A stretch of DNA of 24,999 bases, from assembly GCA_003427395.1 (NCBI GenBank), contig BFEA01000085.1, positions 2,388,324-2,413,322 of the forward strand, read 5' to 3'. Below are positions 10,673 through 20,548 of this stretch, in pieces. The DNA comes from Chara braunii (lineage: Eukaryota; Streptophyta; Charophyceae; Charales; Characeae). How positions within the stretch are numbered: the first letter of the stretch is position 1; the number at the start of each line of letters is the position of its first letter. The position numbers and the translations under genes are program-made. The notes beneath the pieces are model-generated. The model did not search any database. It had not been told where the DNA came from and worked only from the letters and a program-made list of their open reading frames with translations.

Positions 10673-10979
10673 TAGTTAGTCAGTGGGAGTCGAGTGTAGC
10701 AGAGGTATGACACTTGGCACGTACAGATAGTTAGTAGTTAGATTTTGTCTTTTTATTTTATTTTCGTTAGTTATAGTTAGATTTTTCTTTATTTACTTTT
10801 ATTATTATTATTATCATTCAAGTTTGTTTTTTCTTTTCTTTCGATCTCGTACTTCACGAGACGCATCTGAATCGATGAAGCTGCAGCACAACCACAGGAA
10901 AGTTCATTCCCATCAAGGTTGTTGATACGGGGCCTCGGGCTTGGCCCACTCGATACTTGCATGCACCCTCGAGGGAGGC

Positions 10980-11462
10980 ACATTGCGAGGAAAGGGAGAC
11001 TGTGATTACGGAGCCCAGGTGAAGATGACCTCGTGGGAGGAAGCCATCGAGTAGGAAGGAGTGAGGGCGCGACCAGAAAGAAACGAGCGAGGTGAGATGG
11101 AGAAGGGATATCGCAACGTGAGGAAAGGAGAAAGCGCAAAAGGGGGGCGAACGTGTGCGTGAGGGGATGGTATCGAGCGTGAGAGGGAGGTGGAAAGGAG
11201 AAGGGCGCGTACGGATACTTGGCTGACGACAAGCGTGGGCTAGTCCAAACAAGCGAAGACGACAACAAAACGCGCGAATGGATTAGAAGGAGGAAACACG
11301 CGAGTGAAGGAGGAAGATCATCACGCTGGGAGTAGAAGAGGATGGCCGCGCAGAAGAAAGGAGGAGTGTGAAAAAGAAGAAGGAGGAGGAGGAGGAAGAA
11401 GAAGAAGAAGGAAGAAAGATAACAAGGAGGAGGAGGAGGAGGAAGAAGAAGAAGAAGAAGAA

Positions 11463-11493
<31 letters not shown>

Positions 11494-11497
11494 GAGG

Positions 11498-11528
<31 letters not shown>

Positions 11529-11545
11529 AAATACGAGGAAAGGGC
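10980..11545. repeat. Purine-rich low-complexity tract with (GAA)n core
   Basis: The plus strand is almost all G and A. It grades from GA-rich sequence (from about 10980) into GGA/GAA repeats (about 11378-11490) and a run of A (about 11498-11526). Long open frames on both strands here (poly-Glu, poly-Lys, poly-Phe) are products of the simple repeat. Confidence 0.8.
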
Positions 11546-11726
11546 TACTTACCTGTCGTTCGCCCGACTCGTTGGAAGGCGCGCTTGTGCCGGTCGTGTT
11601 CTGCATGCTGTAGTCTTGGTATGCTGCACATCGTGATGGACCGTGTCGCATTGCAAGGAGGCATCGAGCCCGATGGCACGGGAGCAGGAGAGAGGAAACT
11701 GGTAATTTACCAATCGCGAGACTAAC

Positions 11727-12006
11727 CTCACACTACTTTCATTAATAGGATGAGCAAAATCGAATGAATCTACCGCTAAAACATGGAAAGATACACTCTC
11801 ACCCTTATGCGTGTGTATGTGCGCGGGTAGTGTGAACAAAAACAAATGAATCTGCCCCTAGAATATGAAAATATACACTAATGTGTGCGTGTGTGTGTGA
11901 GTGAGTGTGTGAGTGTGTGTGTGTCGTGTGGCTGACTCACACTGCTTTCATCGATAGGATTAACAAAACCGGATGAATCTGGGGCTACAACATGGAAATA
12001 TACACT
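11727..12006. repeat. Three-copy diverged repeat separated by GT microsatellites
   Basis: Copies at 11727-11797, 11830-11879 (truncated) and 11936-12006 share ATGAATCT, CATGGAAA and ATACACT blocks, and the outer two begin CTCACACT-CTTTCAT. GT/GA-rich DNA separates them. On the minus strand the copies align without internal indels and read as related peptides (for example SVYFHV..DS and NPIDESSV). By eye, non-synonymous changes outnumber synonymous ones, so a coding role is not supported. Confidence 0.6.
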
Positions 12007-12212
12007 GCTCCACTTATTTGCTCGGGTGCGCGAGTGAGAGTATGTGTGTGTGAGAGAGAGAAAGAGAGAGGTTACTTGACGGTCGGCACTGGCCCCCGAC
12101 CCGCGAACACGATGCGCCACCTCCATCGAGATTACTTTAAACTGGGAAGATGATGTGTATACATTAATAGTAATTGTAGTTTTATTATCATTACTGTTGT
12201 TATATTGTTGTT

Positions 12213-12216
12213 ATAC

Positions 12217-12292
<76 letters not shown>

Positions 12293-12293
12293 T
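12213..12293. repeat. (TTA)n microsatellite
   Basis: About 26 near-perfect TTA trinucleotides, with related ATT-rich sequence on both sides (12165-12320). Confidence 0.9.
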
Positions 12294-12339
12294 TATAGCA
12301 AACTTGAGGTATTATTATTATTACAAAATTACCTCAAAT

Positions 12340-12660
12340 AAACGGTAGGGTGAGCGAGGGGGATAGCCGTGAGTGCAATGTGCGAGGAAGGAGGGAGCGC
12401 GAGTCAAGGTGGGAGATCAGAGTGAAAGCCAGGGTGGATGCGCGAAAGAGGAGATGGTTGCATGGGGGTAGCAGAAGGAGAACGAGTGGAGAGAATGAGA
12501 TAAAGGAGGGAACAAAGAGAGGGATACTTACCTGTGTGTGAGTGCGCCATGATGTTGTTCGTCCTTCCCCGTGCCAATACTGCACTGCATGCATGGGATG
12601 AACCTGGCGGAGGAGGTCAGCCAGATTCATATGTTTTTACTGTTTTACTAATTCCATGTT
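12340..12660. other. Purine-rich internal sequence, no gene
   Basis: The plus strand from 12345 to about 12525 is G/A-rich like 10980-11545 and ends at an ACTTACCTGT word (minus-strand splice-donor consensus). Open frames on either strand are low-complexity. Nothing else was recognised. Confidence 0.4.
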
Positions 12661-12897
12661 TTAATTTCTAACTGTTATCAATCATGATCTTAAGTAGTGT
12701 CCGATCGTAAGTAAAAGAGAGGAGACGGGTGGAGGAAACGAGGAGGCAGAGTAGTAGGTGGAGAAGAAAGAAAGAGCGGGATGAAGGCAATGAACAAGAA
12801 TGACCGGGGTGAAGGTAACGAATGGGATGACGAGCGCCACAAACGGGCGGAAGTGGAAAATGGTGAGCAAGGTGGGAAGAGCAGAAAGGATATGACC

Positions 12898-12911
12898 AAG
12901 AGGGAAAGGGA
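12898..12911 (+). promoter_or_regulatory. Candidate polypurine tract
   Basis: AAGAGGGAAAGGGA is all purine and is followed directly by TG, the usual first bases of an LTR. It lies just upstream of the first DNA shared with the 5' LTR. Other purine runs in 12710-12900 could serve instead, so the LTR start is approximate. In the intact element this tract would prime plus-strand DNA synthesis. Confidence 0.45.
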
Positions 12912-13050
12912 TGATGAAAACGAGAGAAAACGAAAGAAACAAACAAGCAAACAAACAAAAAACGAGACGACAGACAAACAAACAAATAGAAAACGGTTGA
13001 CAAAAAACATGACGACATACAGACAAGCAGACAAGCCACACTGTGACAAA

Positions 13051-13335
13051 CACACAGACATTGTGACACACGCTCATACACAGTGAAAACACAGTCACAG
13101 TGACACAAACAATGTGATACACGCTCATACACAGTGAAAATACAGTCACACTGTGACACACGCGCATACACCATGAAAATACAGTCACAGTGATACAGAC
13201 ACTGTGACACACACGCATACACAGTAAAAACATAGTTACAGTGACACAGACACTGTAACACACGTGCATACACAGTTGAAACACAGTCACAGTGATACAG
13301 ACACTGTGACACACTCACATACACAGTGAAAACAC
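13051..13335. repeat. 51-bp CA-rich minisatellite (3' LTR copy)
   Basis: About five units of CACTGTGACACAC then GCATACACAGTGAAAACACA then GTCACAGTGACA, followed to about 13560 by more diverged CACAGTG words. The long Cys/Val-rich open frames on the minus strand over 12668-13823 are periodicity products, with a 17-residue repeat visible in them. Confidence 0.85.
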
Positions 13336-13619
13336 ACAGTCACACAGTAACACAGTGCACAGTGACATACACACATTCACAGTACAACATACACAGTGAA
13401 ACAAACACAGACAAAGTCACACAGTGCACGATGACACAGATACACAGTGCACAGTAACACAAATATACGGTGCATATTGACACACACGGAGACACAGTGA
13501 AAGTAGGCACACAACCAATGTGACATACACAGAGACACACATTGCATTGTGACACACATGAAGAAAGACACATACACAGAAGTGAGATAGAGAGAGAGAT
13601 AAAGAGAAAGAGAGGAGAA

Positions 13620-14566
13620 AGAAAACATACGTGGTGTACACTCGCGGACTGCATTGGTAGTGACGTCTTGTACGTTGGTCTTCACAGCCGAATGTATCTG
13701 TTGCGTGAATGCGACTAAAGAAGGATAGGCAAGTAGTGCAGACTGGGCTCGGGGGCGCTCGACAGAGAGGAGTGACTTTGGATACTTTGTTGGTGTGGTC
13801 TGTAGGCTTGAACATTGGTTCAAGAATTCATTATATTGTTTTTATTTGGACAGAATCTCGATATATTTATGCTCTCTACTTATACGTGTTTTTTTGGTCA
13901 TTTGTGTGATTTCACGACTTAGCTTTCGGTATATCATTCTCGTTCATATTCCTTCCATATCGGTCTTCCAGATTTTAAGTTATTTATTTTATTTTATTTT
14001 GTTTTCTTTATCATCGATTATAGCGGTGAGTTGGTCGAAATCCGATGTGTCATGGATAAGCGATGCTGTCCACGTCTAATTGGGGTGAGCGGGGTGAAGT
14101 GCACAACCAATGAAGTGGACAGACACTTTACGCAGCCAATCGAGTGAGACAATGTGGTGCGCAGTTCATCTATCATGATCTGACAGAAAGGGATTGCGTG
14201 TGAGTAACTGTTGCTGAAAACCATAGCAAGAACGATAAGTTTTGTGAAACTGTCTCGCTATGTGAGTGGTTTTTTGTGGGGATGTGGCCACAAGGGAATT
14301 AACTCCGTGCAGTTTTGCCTTGCTTAATAGACCACCTGACATTGATAAAGCGGGGTTCACAGTGGATTGAAGGATAACTTTTGCCCTACAGTTGACTAAA
14401 ACTTGTATCTTCTCAAAGTCCTAAACTAACACAGTTCATAGATCAGGCCGAAGGCTTTTAAGATGTGGGGCACAGGTTTCGTATGACCTACCCGCATGAG
14501 CTCAAAGAGTTCCGAATTATCCAGGGCTTAAGAAACGTCCAAAGCAACGACCGAAAACTTACGAAA
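13620..14566. other. 3' LTR body, no gene
   Basis: It corresponds to about 490-1461 of the 5' LTR. Short open frames in it are interrupted in the other LTR copy and are not supported as genes. Confidence 0.5.
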
Positions 14567-15015
14567 GCGATAGGAGGAGCGAGGCCCCGAGAGACCTCCC
14601 CTATCACTATAATGACACACATAAGGAAGGATGGTGATAAGAGAAGCGAGACTCCGAGAAGTCTGCCTTATTATCAGTCAGTCGTGCATCAACGCAAGTA
14701 AGCGATAGGAGGAGCGAAACCCCGAGAGGCTTGCCCTATCGCTATAATGGTACGAATAAGGAAGGATGGTGGTAAGAGAAGCGAGGCTCCGAGAAGTCTT
14801 TGTTATTACCATTCAGTCGTGCATCAACGCAAGTAAGCGATAGGAGGAACGAGGCCCCGAGAGGCCTGCCCTATTGCAATAATGGCACGGGTAAGGGAGG
14901 TGGTGATAAGAGAAGTGAGGTTTCGAGAAGCCTGCCTTATTGCCCGCCAGCCATGCACCAAACGACACTAGGAAAAACGAGATCCCATGAGGTCTACCCT
15001 ATCACGACCAGACGC
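14567..15015 (+). repeat. 135-bp paired-hairpin array (3' LTR), three units plus a partial
   Basis: Units start at 14567, 14702 and 14837, with a partial at about 14964. The hairpin architecture is the same as at 1462-2055, with the CCGAGA loop kept in full half-units. One unit fewer than in the 5' LTR indicates gain or loss after insertion. Confidence 0.85.
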
Positions 15016-15377
15016 CCAATAAGATGAGGATCCTTTGTGATTTACCCTTCTATGACAACTCTTATGAAGATCCCGCAAAAGACTAACGAACTGACAATAT
15101 TTACTTTCTGATTCTACTGAGGTGGAGGTAGAAAAAATGTGAACTCGTGTGACCTGTCCTGCTACCTTAACCTAGTGATTGATGTCAAATCTTATGATTC
15201 TACTCCGTATGAGATTGACGATATTTTGTATGTGTATGTCTGAAGGGGAAAGTTTTTGCGATGTTAGCTCTATAGTTTTTTTCCTTTAGACGACTATCTC
15301 TAAAAGTTGATATGATAAGAAGTTAGTGAGGCTACCTAGAGGAAGTTATGTCGATGTAGTATTATTCCCAACTAAAA

Positions 15378-15401
15378 TGAAGTTCACTATATTGAACTTC
15401 A
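15378..15401. other. Conserved 9-bp hairpin (3' LTR copy)
   Basis: TGAAGTTCA-CTATAT-TGAACTTCA is identical to the hairpin at 2405-2428. Confidence 0.55.
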
Positions 15402-16663
15402 GATGGGGTCATATCGATAGCAAAGAGGTGTTGAGACCATGTGGACCTGTGTATGATTGTAGGTCATCTTAACCAAGAAGACTCCTTATGAGTCGATACA
15501 AGATAACATGTTGTTGCCTTATGGTAACAGGTTGGTTAGCCAACTCAACCCTCACTCACACTCGACACCCATACTTTGCATCGATCTTTGCACTGAAAAA
15601 TATTTCTTATTTTTTCGGGTCATTTATCTAAAGGGTCTGTGTTTGGTCAAAAATGGGTCATTGAATGACAAAAGACAAATGAGGGTGAATGACTAAGTAA
15701 AAAAAAATGTTTAGATGAAAAGTTGGAAGTGTAAGCATAATGTGGGTAAAAGTGAATAGATGGTTGACTCTGTTAGAATTGTGTAATGCATTTGGTTTGT
15801 TTGCAGGTCAGTAAAACGATCAGCCATGTTATTCACTGGAACCCATTGAGAAACTTACGTTATTCTGAGCCTTGATCCAGATGTTTTATTAACGCAGGAT
15901 TTTCTACATTTGGTTTGAGTACCTAGCCTTGTGTGTTTTCCCTGATTGTTAAGCAGATTAGGGTTATTACTAAGGCTACGAGCCTTATTCATTTCATGTT
16001 CATTTCATCTATACATGTTTGAAATGTCAATGATTTATGTTTCCTCTTATGAATTCAGACTGTTTATGTGAAAGTGTTGAGTGTACCTGACATCTCCTTG
16101 CCTATGTACTCAATGTCTTATTTCATTTCATATGTATGTGTGGTATGTCAGAGGGTTTTCATAAGGAAACATGCTGAGTAAACTTAATCACTAGGTAGGA
16201 TGGGTATATGTCTTATGCGCGACTCCCTGATAATTCCAATATTGAGGGGATCGTGCTGCAAAAAAAGGGATAGGATATGAGTCATACCTGTAAAAACTAT
16301 TTATAGTGAAAACATAGTATGCGCGAACGTTCGTCGGTCGAGTCGACCTGAATTGTAAGTCGGTTCGGGAGATCAGCATCCGATGACCGACACGTATACG
16401 GGTCAGTCTTAGGCATTCTACCGCGCGTATGCCTATGCTACGACAATCGAGCAAACACCCTCGACTGACTTACCTCTGCGATTGCATGTAAAAACCTTCG
16501 CACGTGGGTCAGTAGCTCAGCAGGGATACACCCACCTAAGGGATGGTGACAACTTTTGCAGGTGGAGGTGAGTTATACCTCGCGGAACCTCTGTCCTGTC
16601 GTAGGGGCTGCGAGAGGTATAGCTAACGCGCATGGTTGGAGTTGGACTTTTGCTGAAATGCTT

Positions 16664-16985
16664 AACAACCATTTCATCAAAACGAACATATTATATTTTT
16701 TGAACGAAATCAAAACTGACTTTTTTTGCCAAAATCCGGTCGGAATTTTTTGCTCCTGACCCCCTACATGTATCTGGTCTACGGTTGAGACCAGATACCA
16801 AAAAAAAATTAATAATAATAATTTGTATCTAGTCTCAACCATAGACTAGATACATGTAGGGGGTTCGGCATTTTGGGAATGCTGGAACCCCAGGAGCAAA
16901 AAATTCCGACCGGATTTTGGGAAAAAAAGTCATTTTTGATTTCGTTCAAAAAATATAATACGTCCGTTTTGACGAAATGGTTATT
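16664..16985. mobile_element. Foldback MITE inserted in the 3' LTR, target duplication CTT
   Basis: The 322-bp element has inverted arms of about 130 bases that begin AACAACCATTTC (left) and AATAACCATTTC (right, reverse strand). CTT flanks both sides (16661-16663 and 16986-16988). The 5' LTR at about 4094-4118 has the uninterrupted site, and removing the element plus one CTT gives a gap-free 25-base alignment. The right arm has about 27 extra bases near 16862-16890. Each arm contains its own hairpin (16770-16798 and 16825-16853). There is no transposase. A 3-bp duplication fits PIF/Harbinger-like or CACTA-like families, but the termini do not let me assign one. Confidence 0.85.
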
Positions 16986-17069
16986 CTTATAAAACTCCTT
17001 CGTGATGCGACCGTGAGGTCCGGCACTGAAAATGCTTTACGTATGGGTGTGGGAACGCCGCGCCCGACA

Positions 17070-18575
17070 GCATGATGAATAACGGTTGCCACAACTTCTT
17101 TTTTGTTCTGCTGTGGAAAATGAGAATTTTGGCACGATCATCATGAGAGAATGTCGTTTTTCAAAATTTCAACCGATGTCGAGCCCCCACGGGCTCTCGA
17201 AATTATTTTTTTTTTTCGGAATTTCTTTTTTGCAATTAGGATTTAGACTAGGAATTTAGGTATCTGCCAATTTGGCTGCACGACGCATCATTCTCACGCG
17301 CATCATGCCTTGGCAAAATCGGGGCTCTGATGTGCACCTTAATCTTGCGTGTAACTGTAATTTTTTGGCAGGCGCAGTTGCAACTACAATCTTCATGTTC
17401 TTGATGTCCTTTGGGTTTTCTCCTTCCCGCCTCGCCCTTGCCTGTATATGCACATCCCTTTCTCTGCTCTGATTGGTCCCCACGTTGCATGACTGGATTG
17501 ACGCGTGGAGAGTGGTTCCGTCCCCCACGCCATGACCTAGCCATGCAGACATAGGCACTTCCTTCTCTTCTTATTCCTCTCACTTAGGCATAATCCCGAG
17601 TTTCTCCAACAAGCATGCACAGTATAAATTTCACAAGCGCGATTAGTTTTCTCTCTATGAATTTTTAGAGGTTAGCCTGGTCAGTGAGGATCGGCTAACG
17701 AGTCATCTTAGGAGGTGAGTAGACGGGAGAGTTGGGCGATCTGACGAGATGGTGCTAAGTATGCGGGGTTGACGTGTGGGCCGTGACGGACTGTGGCGCA
17801 CGGACTAACCTGACTTGCATATTCAAACCAAGCGGGGTGACAACTCTGTGTTGATGCGAGGCGACGGACTGCCCGCATCGGGAGTGATGTAGAGAGAGAG
17901 GGAGAGAGAAAGAGAACAGATGTGTGTGGGATGGTGTCTTTCTTCCAACCTTCTGTATAATTTTTTATTCCAACATTGGTCAATTTTGTTGTGACAATTT
18001 CGGATGTCCTAGTGAATGGTCGTGGATTTTCTGTTTCTTGTGTGTTGTCAAATGAACTTGCGCCCTTCTCCCACCTCTTCTCAAGTGGTCTCTTGAATCT
18101 CCCCTTTTGTTTTGCTCAGTGGTGCTAGCTTAATCCAAATTTCATTGCTTTCTAGTATCCCTCTGCGCTGCAAGATAACTCCGGATCTGGTTTGATATGT
18201 TCATCGTGCATGTTTTTGTTCGATTGCCATCCTTGGATTCTTGTGTGACCCCGGGAATGTTGTGATGTGTTGGTCCTCGACGCCGGAGTGGTTGCTCCTT
18301 TTCCTTTCTTTCGTTACACAATGGCATGGATATGCGTGTAATGGCTGGATCTCACACGGAATGACGATGTCTGCAAAAAAGGTAGTTGCATGCATGCGGG
18401 ATAGGATCGATACGCCAACAAGACTGCTCACCACGGACCCGTTGACGAGGAAGGACAAGATCCGAGCTATTCCCGCTCATGCGCGCGCTCGTGTATGACA
18501 ATGATCCAAAAAGTTGACTCGGGATATACGCGCGCGTCTGCATGAGTCGACCTCGGCCTTGCTTCACCATGAGAA
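17070..18575. other. Flank of the retrotransposon, no supported gene
   Basis: Mixed sequence with frames under 115 codons and no motifs. GAGCCC-CCA-CGGGCTC near 17180 is a small hairpin. A GA-rich run lies at 17889-17920. Several frames on 17248-17583 and 18201-18498 overlap on opposite strands and lack independent support. Confidence 0.4.
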
Positions 18576-19154
18576 ATGCGTGTCCGTATAGAAGCGCCCT
18601 TCTGGGTCACTGATCGTGAAAGCTTAAGGGATCCCGAATATCGTGAATACTGGGAGAGGGAACAACTTAGACGACGGGGGAACCTGAGAAATCCTGAATA
18701 TCCCTGTCAGACTGAAAACGATCGACTGTGTGAGGGGGACTTTCAATGGGCTATAGGCAGGAATGTTAGGATCTCGGACCATCCCAACACCAATAATACC
18801 CAATATTACCCGGATTTCGTCGCTTTCAATACCGATTTCCCTCCCTTCTATCTTCTCCTTCCGTATCACCAGCTCACAGTAGTACCGTGGAATTCCATAG
18901 CTCGCTATTGGCCCCGCACGCCATGCGCAGAATGCCAGCGAGACCGTGCGTATCGAGCCTCGGGATTTATCCGACGAACCCGAACTGAAGCCGAGCAGCG
19001 CGCGCACAGCCTCCGTCTGAGGCCAGCCTCGTCGGATTCCGAGGCTTGCTACGAGCGACACCAACAACTGCTCAGACAGCGCGACAACCATAGCGTTCTG
19101 CCGGTCCACCAAATCCGCATCCGCCCTCGGCGACGGAGCCAGCGAAGATGGTAA
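18576..19154 (+). CDS. Hypothetical protein, 192 codons, unrecognised; best coding candidate in the window
   Basis: It runs ATG to TAA, with a purine at -3. Unlike the other open frames it is not low complexity. The N-terminal 60 residues are rich in charged residues with a short internal echo (DPEYREYWE and NPEYPC). The middle is aromatic and proline-rich (YYPDF, FPPFYLLLPYH, VPWNSIARYWP). A CAEC pair is at about residue 115. The last 70 residues are strongly basic (ending RIRPRRRSQRRW), as in nucleic-acid-binding tails. I see no signal peptide or membrane segment. An opposite-strand frame of 202 codons covers nearly the same bases (18624-19232), so chance openness in GC-richer DNA is possible. 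It could also be an exon or a captured fragment. Confidence 0.35.
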   Translation: MRVRIEAPFWVTDRESLRDPEYREYWEREQLRRRGNLRNPEYPCQTENDRLCEGDFQWAIGRNVRISDHPNTNNTQYYPDFVAFNTDFPPFYLLLPYHQLTVVPWNSIARYWPRTPCAECQRDRAYRASGFIRRTRTEAEQRAHSLRLRPASSDSEACYERHQQLLRQRDNHSVLPVHQIRIRPRRRSQRRW

Positions 19155-19267
19155 CGCCATTTTCCACGACGTAAAGGCCAGACGCGCCTTGTGCCTACCA
19201 TCTTGCACAACTGCCCCTAAAACTTGCCACAAGAGATCTCAGTTCCGACCTGGGACTCCACCCCCAC

Positions 19268-19431
19268 TTTCCTAAAATCCTAGGCACACCCCCTTTTTCG
19301 CACTTCTGGGCCCCCATCTCAGTCCGATCAGGAAGTCGCGCTGGGTGTGAGGTTGGGCATCACAGAACTGGAACCTACTTCCAAAATTCCTTGGGTACCA
19401 CACCCCCATCTTCTGCACTTCCTTGGGCCCT
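19268..19431. repeat. Diverged direct repeat, two copies about 112 bp apart
   Basis: Copies at about 19268-19315 and 19377-19431 share ACTT-CC-AAAAT, CACCCCC and GCACTT..GGGCCC in order. Confidence 0.55.
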
Positions 19432-20500
19432 CTTCCCCACTCCGAAAGGAAAGCAGAGATGGGCTCACATACTGGGCCCACTCTGACAATGGAGAAGCCT
19501 GTAGAACTGGGTCCCAATGGTGGCTCTGCATATCATTGTGCCTCAAGCACTTGGACATGGTAATATATTAGGAAGTCACATACACAGTCAGCCGCCTCCG
19601 CAGACCCCTAAGTTCTACAGAAGCAACTCTCTCGTTGAACCTTTGCTGCTGTCCTGACATGTACCAGCATCTGACTGTCCAGTTGTGTCAAACCATTACC
19701 AATCACGGAGCGAGCACCAAATATTATCCTTGTGTGAAAACTACAGCCAGTCGATTGCTTCCTGCCCAGGTTCCCCAGAGCCAGCGGAGAGGGGCCCTTC
19801 CTCCTACAACCAAGTGCACCTTCTTAGCACGAGAATAGCACCACTAGAACCTGGCCCTCAATGTGGGATCGCCTTAGGCAATGGGTGGTCAGAACTACGG
19901 GATGGTATTGCATCCGCGACCTCTGGGGGTTGGGTGAACTGGGGCCACCTAAATAAAATTGGCGGCTCGTTTTCTAGGGGAAAGAAGGGGGGTTACAAAT
20001 TGACACTGATGAATGGACAGTCCGGCCCGACCCTAATCTTCTTCTTAAAAATAAATACAAAATCTTATTTTTCTGGGTGCACAGTTTCGATTTCAACGGC
20101 TAGTGTGTTCCCGCTGGAACAGACGCCGCGCAACTTCTCCCGTGTTCTCGGGTTTTTTTCTTCATGGTGTCGGCGCCTTAATGACGTAGCAGTTATCCAT
20201 GGCTCCCCATTTTTCCTTTTTCTTTCTCTTTTTTTTTTTTTTTAAACCTTTCTTTTCTTTACAAAAAAGAGTTTACAGTTTCCAGACACACATGCTCCTC
20301 CTTTCTATTGGTGGGCAGGTGGGCCCCGTTTTCACATCCAGACCGAGTGATCGCCCTTCCTCGTCCCTCCTCCTCCTCCCTCCTCCCTCATCCCTCCTCG
20401 TCCCTCCTTGTCCCTCCTCGTCCCACAATACGAAGGAAGGGCCAGGGAAAATGTAGTGCCACAGAAAAGAAAGGGAGATATATGAACCTGTAGGCGAACG
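19432..20500. other. No supported gene; low-complexity pyrimidine tracts
   Basis: A 186-codon plus-strand frame at 19685-20245 ends in a poly-T-encoded poly-Phe and overlaps another open frame, so I do not call it. Poly-T runs lie near 20229-20243, and a TCC/CTCC-rich tract at 20358-20425. Confidence 0.4.
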
Positions 20501-20508
20501 GCGGACAC

Positions 20509-20548
20509 GTAATGTCGGCGGTTGTTCTAACTGTGCCGCCGGCATTAC
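20509..20548. other. Strong 14-bp hairpin
   Basis: GTAATGTCGGCGGT (20509-20522) and GCCGCCGGCATTAC (20535-20548) pair at all 14 positions in plus-strand RNA, two of them as G-U pairs, with a 12-base loop. Function unknown. Confidence 0.6.

Larger units (their letters stand above)
1..17069 (+). mobile_element. LTR retrotransposon with giant LTRs, non-coding interior (LARD-like); 5' end outside window
   Basis: Two direct repeats of about 4 kb (1-4185 and about 12912-17069) bracket about 8.7 kb. The first is followed after two bases by a tRNA-Asp-like primer-binding site. A purine tract followed by TG precedes the second. Both copies end in CGACA. These are the hallmarks of an LTR retrotransposon in plus orientation. 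I see no open frame with a gag zinc knuckle, protease DTG/DSG, RT YxDD or integrase signature, so it looks non-autonomous or long dead. By eye the LTRs differ at roughly 20-25 of about 330 compared bases near 2140-2470 versus 15110-15440, so the insertion is not recent. Target-site duplication cannot be tested because the 5' edge is missing; the five bases after the 3' LTR are GCATG. Confidence 0.8.
12912..17069 (+). repeat. 3' LTR
   Basis: The right boundary is firm: homology to the 5' LTR stops at CGACAG, and the LTR ends CA at 17068-17069. The left boundary rests on the candidate polypurine tract and TG. The window's 5' LTR starts inside the minisatellite, so the first 200 bases or so cannot be compared. 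The length of about 4.16 kb includes a 325-bp MITE insertion with its target duplication. It has one fewer 135-bp unit and a single copy of the block duplicated at 3006-3869. Confidence 0.75.

Noticed and set aside
11283-11651. Poly-Glu, poly-Lys and poly-Phe open frames on both strands
   Set aside because: Direct translation of the GAA/A-run microsatellite.
12668-13823. Long minus-strand open frames (up to 218 codons), Cys/Val-rich; same over 139-688
   Set aside because: They follow the 51-bp minisatellite, show a 17-residue periodicity and overlap in several frames. This is composition rather than coding.
16556-16842. Overlapping open frames on both strands at the LTR/MITE junction
   Set aside because: They straddle the MITE insertion point, which is absent in the other LTR. 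They are accidental fusions.
19685-20245. 186-codon plus-strand open frame
   Set aside because: No motif, ends in poly-T-encoded Phe, overlaps another open frame, and shows no sign of selection.
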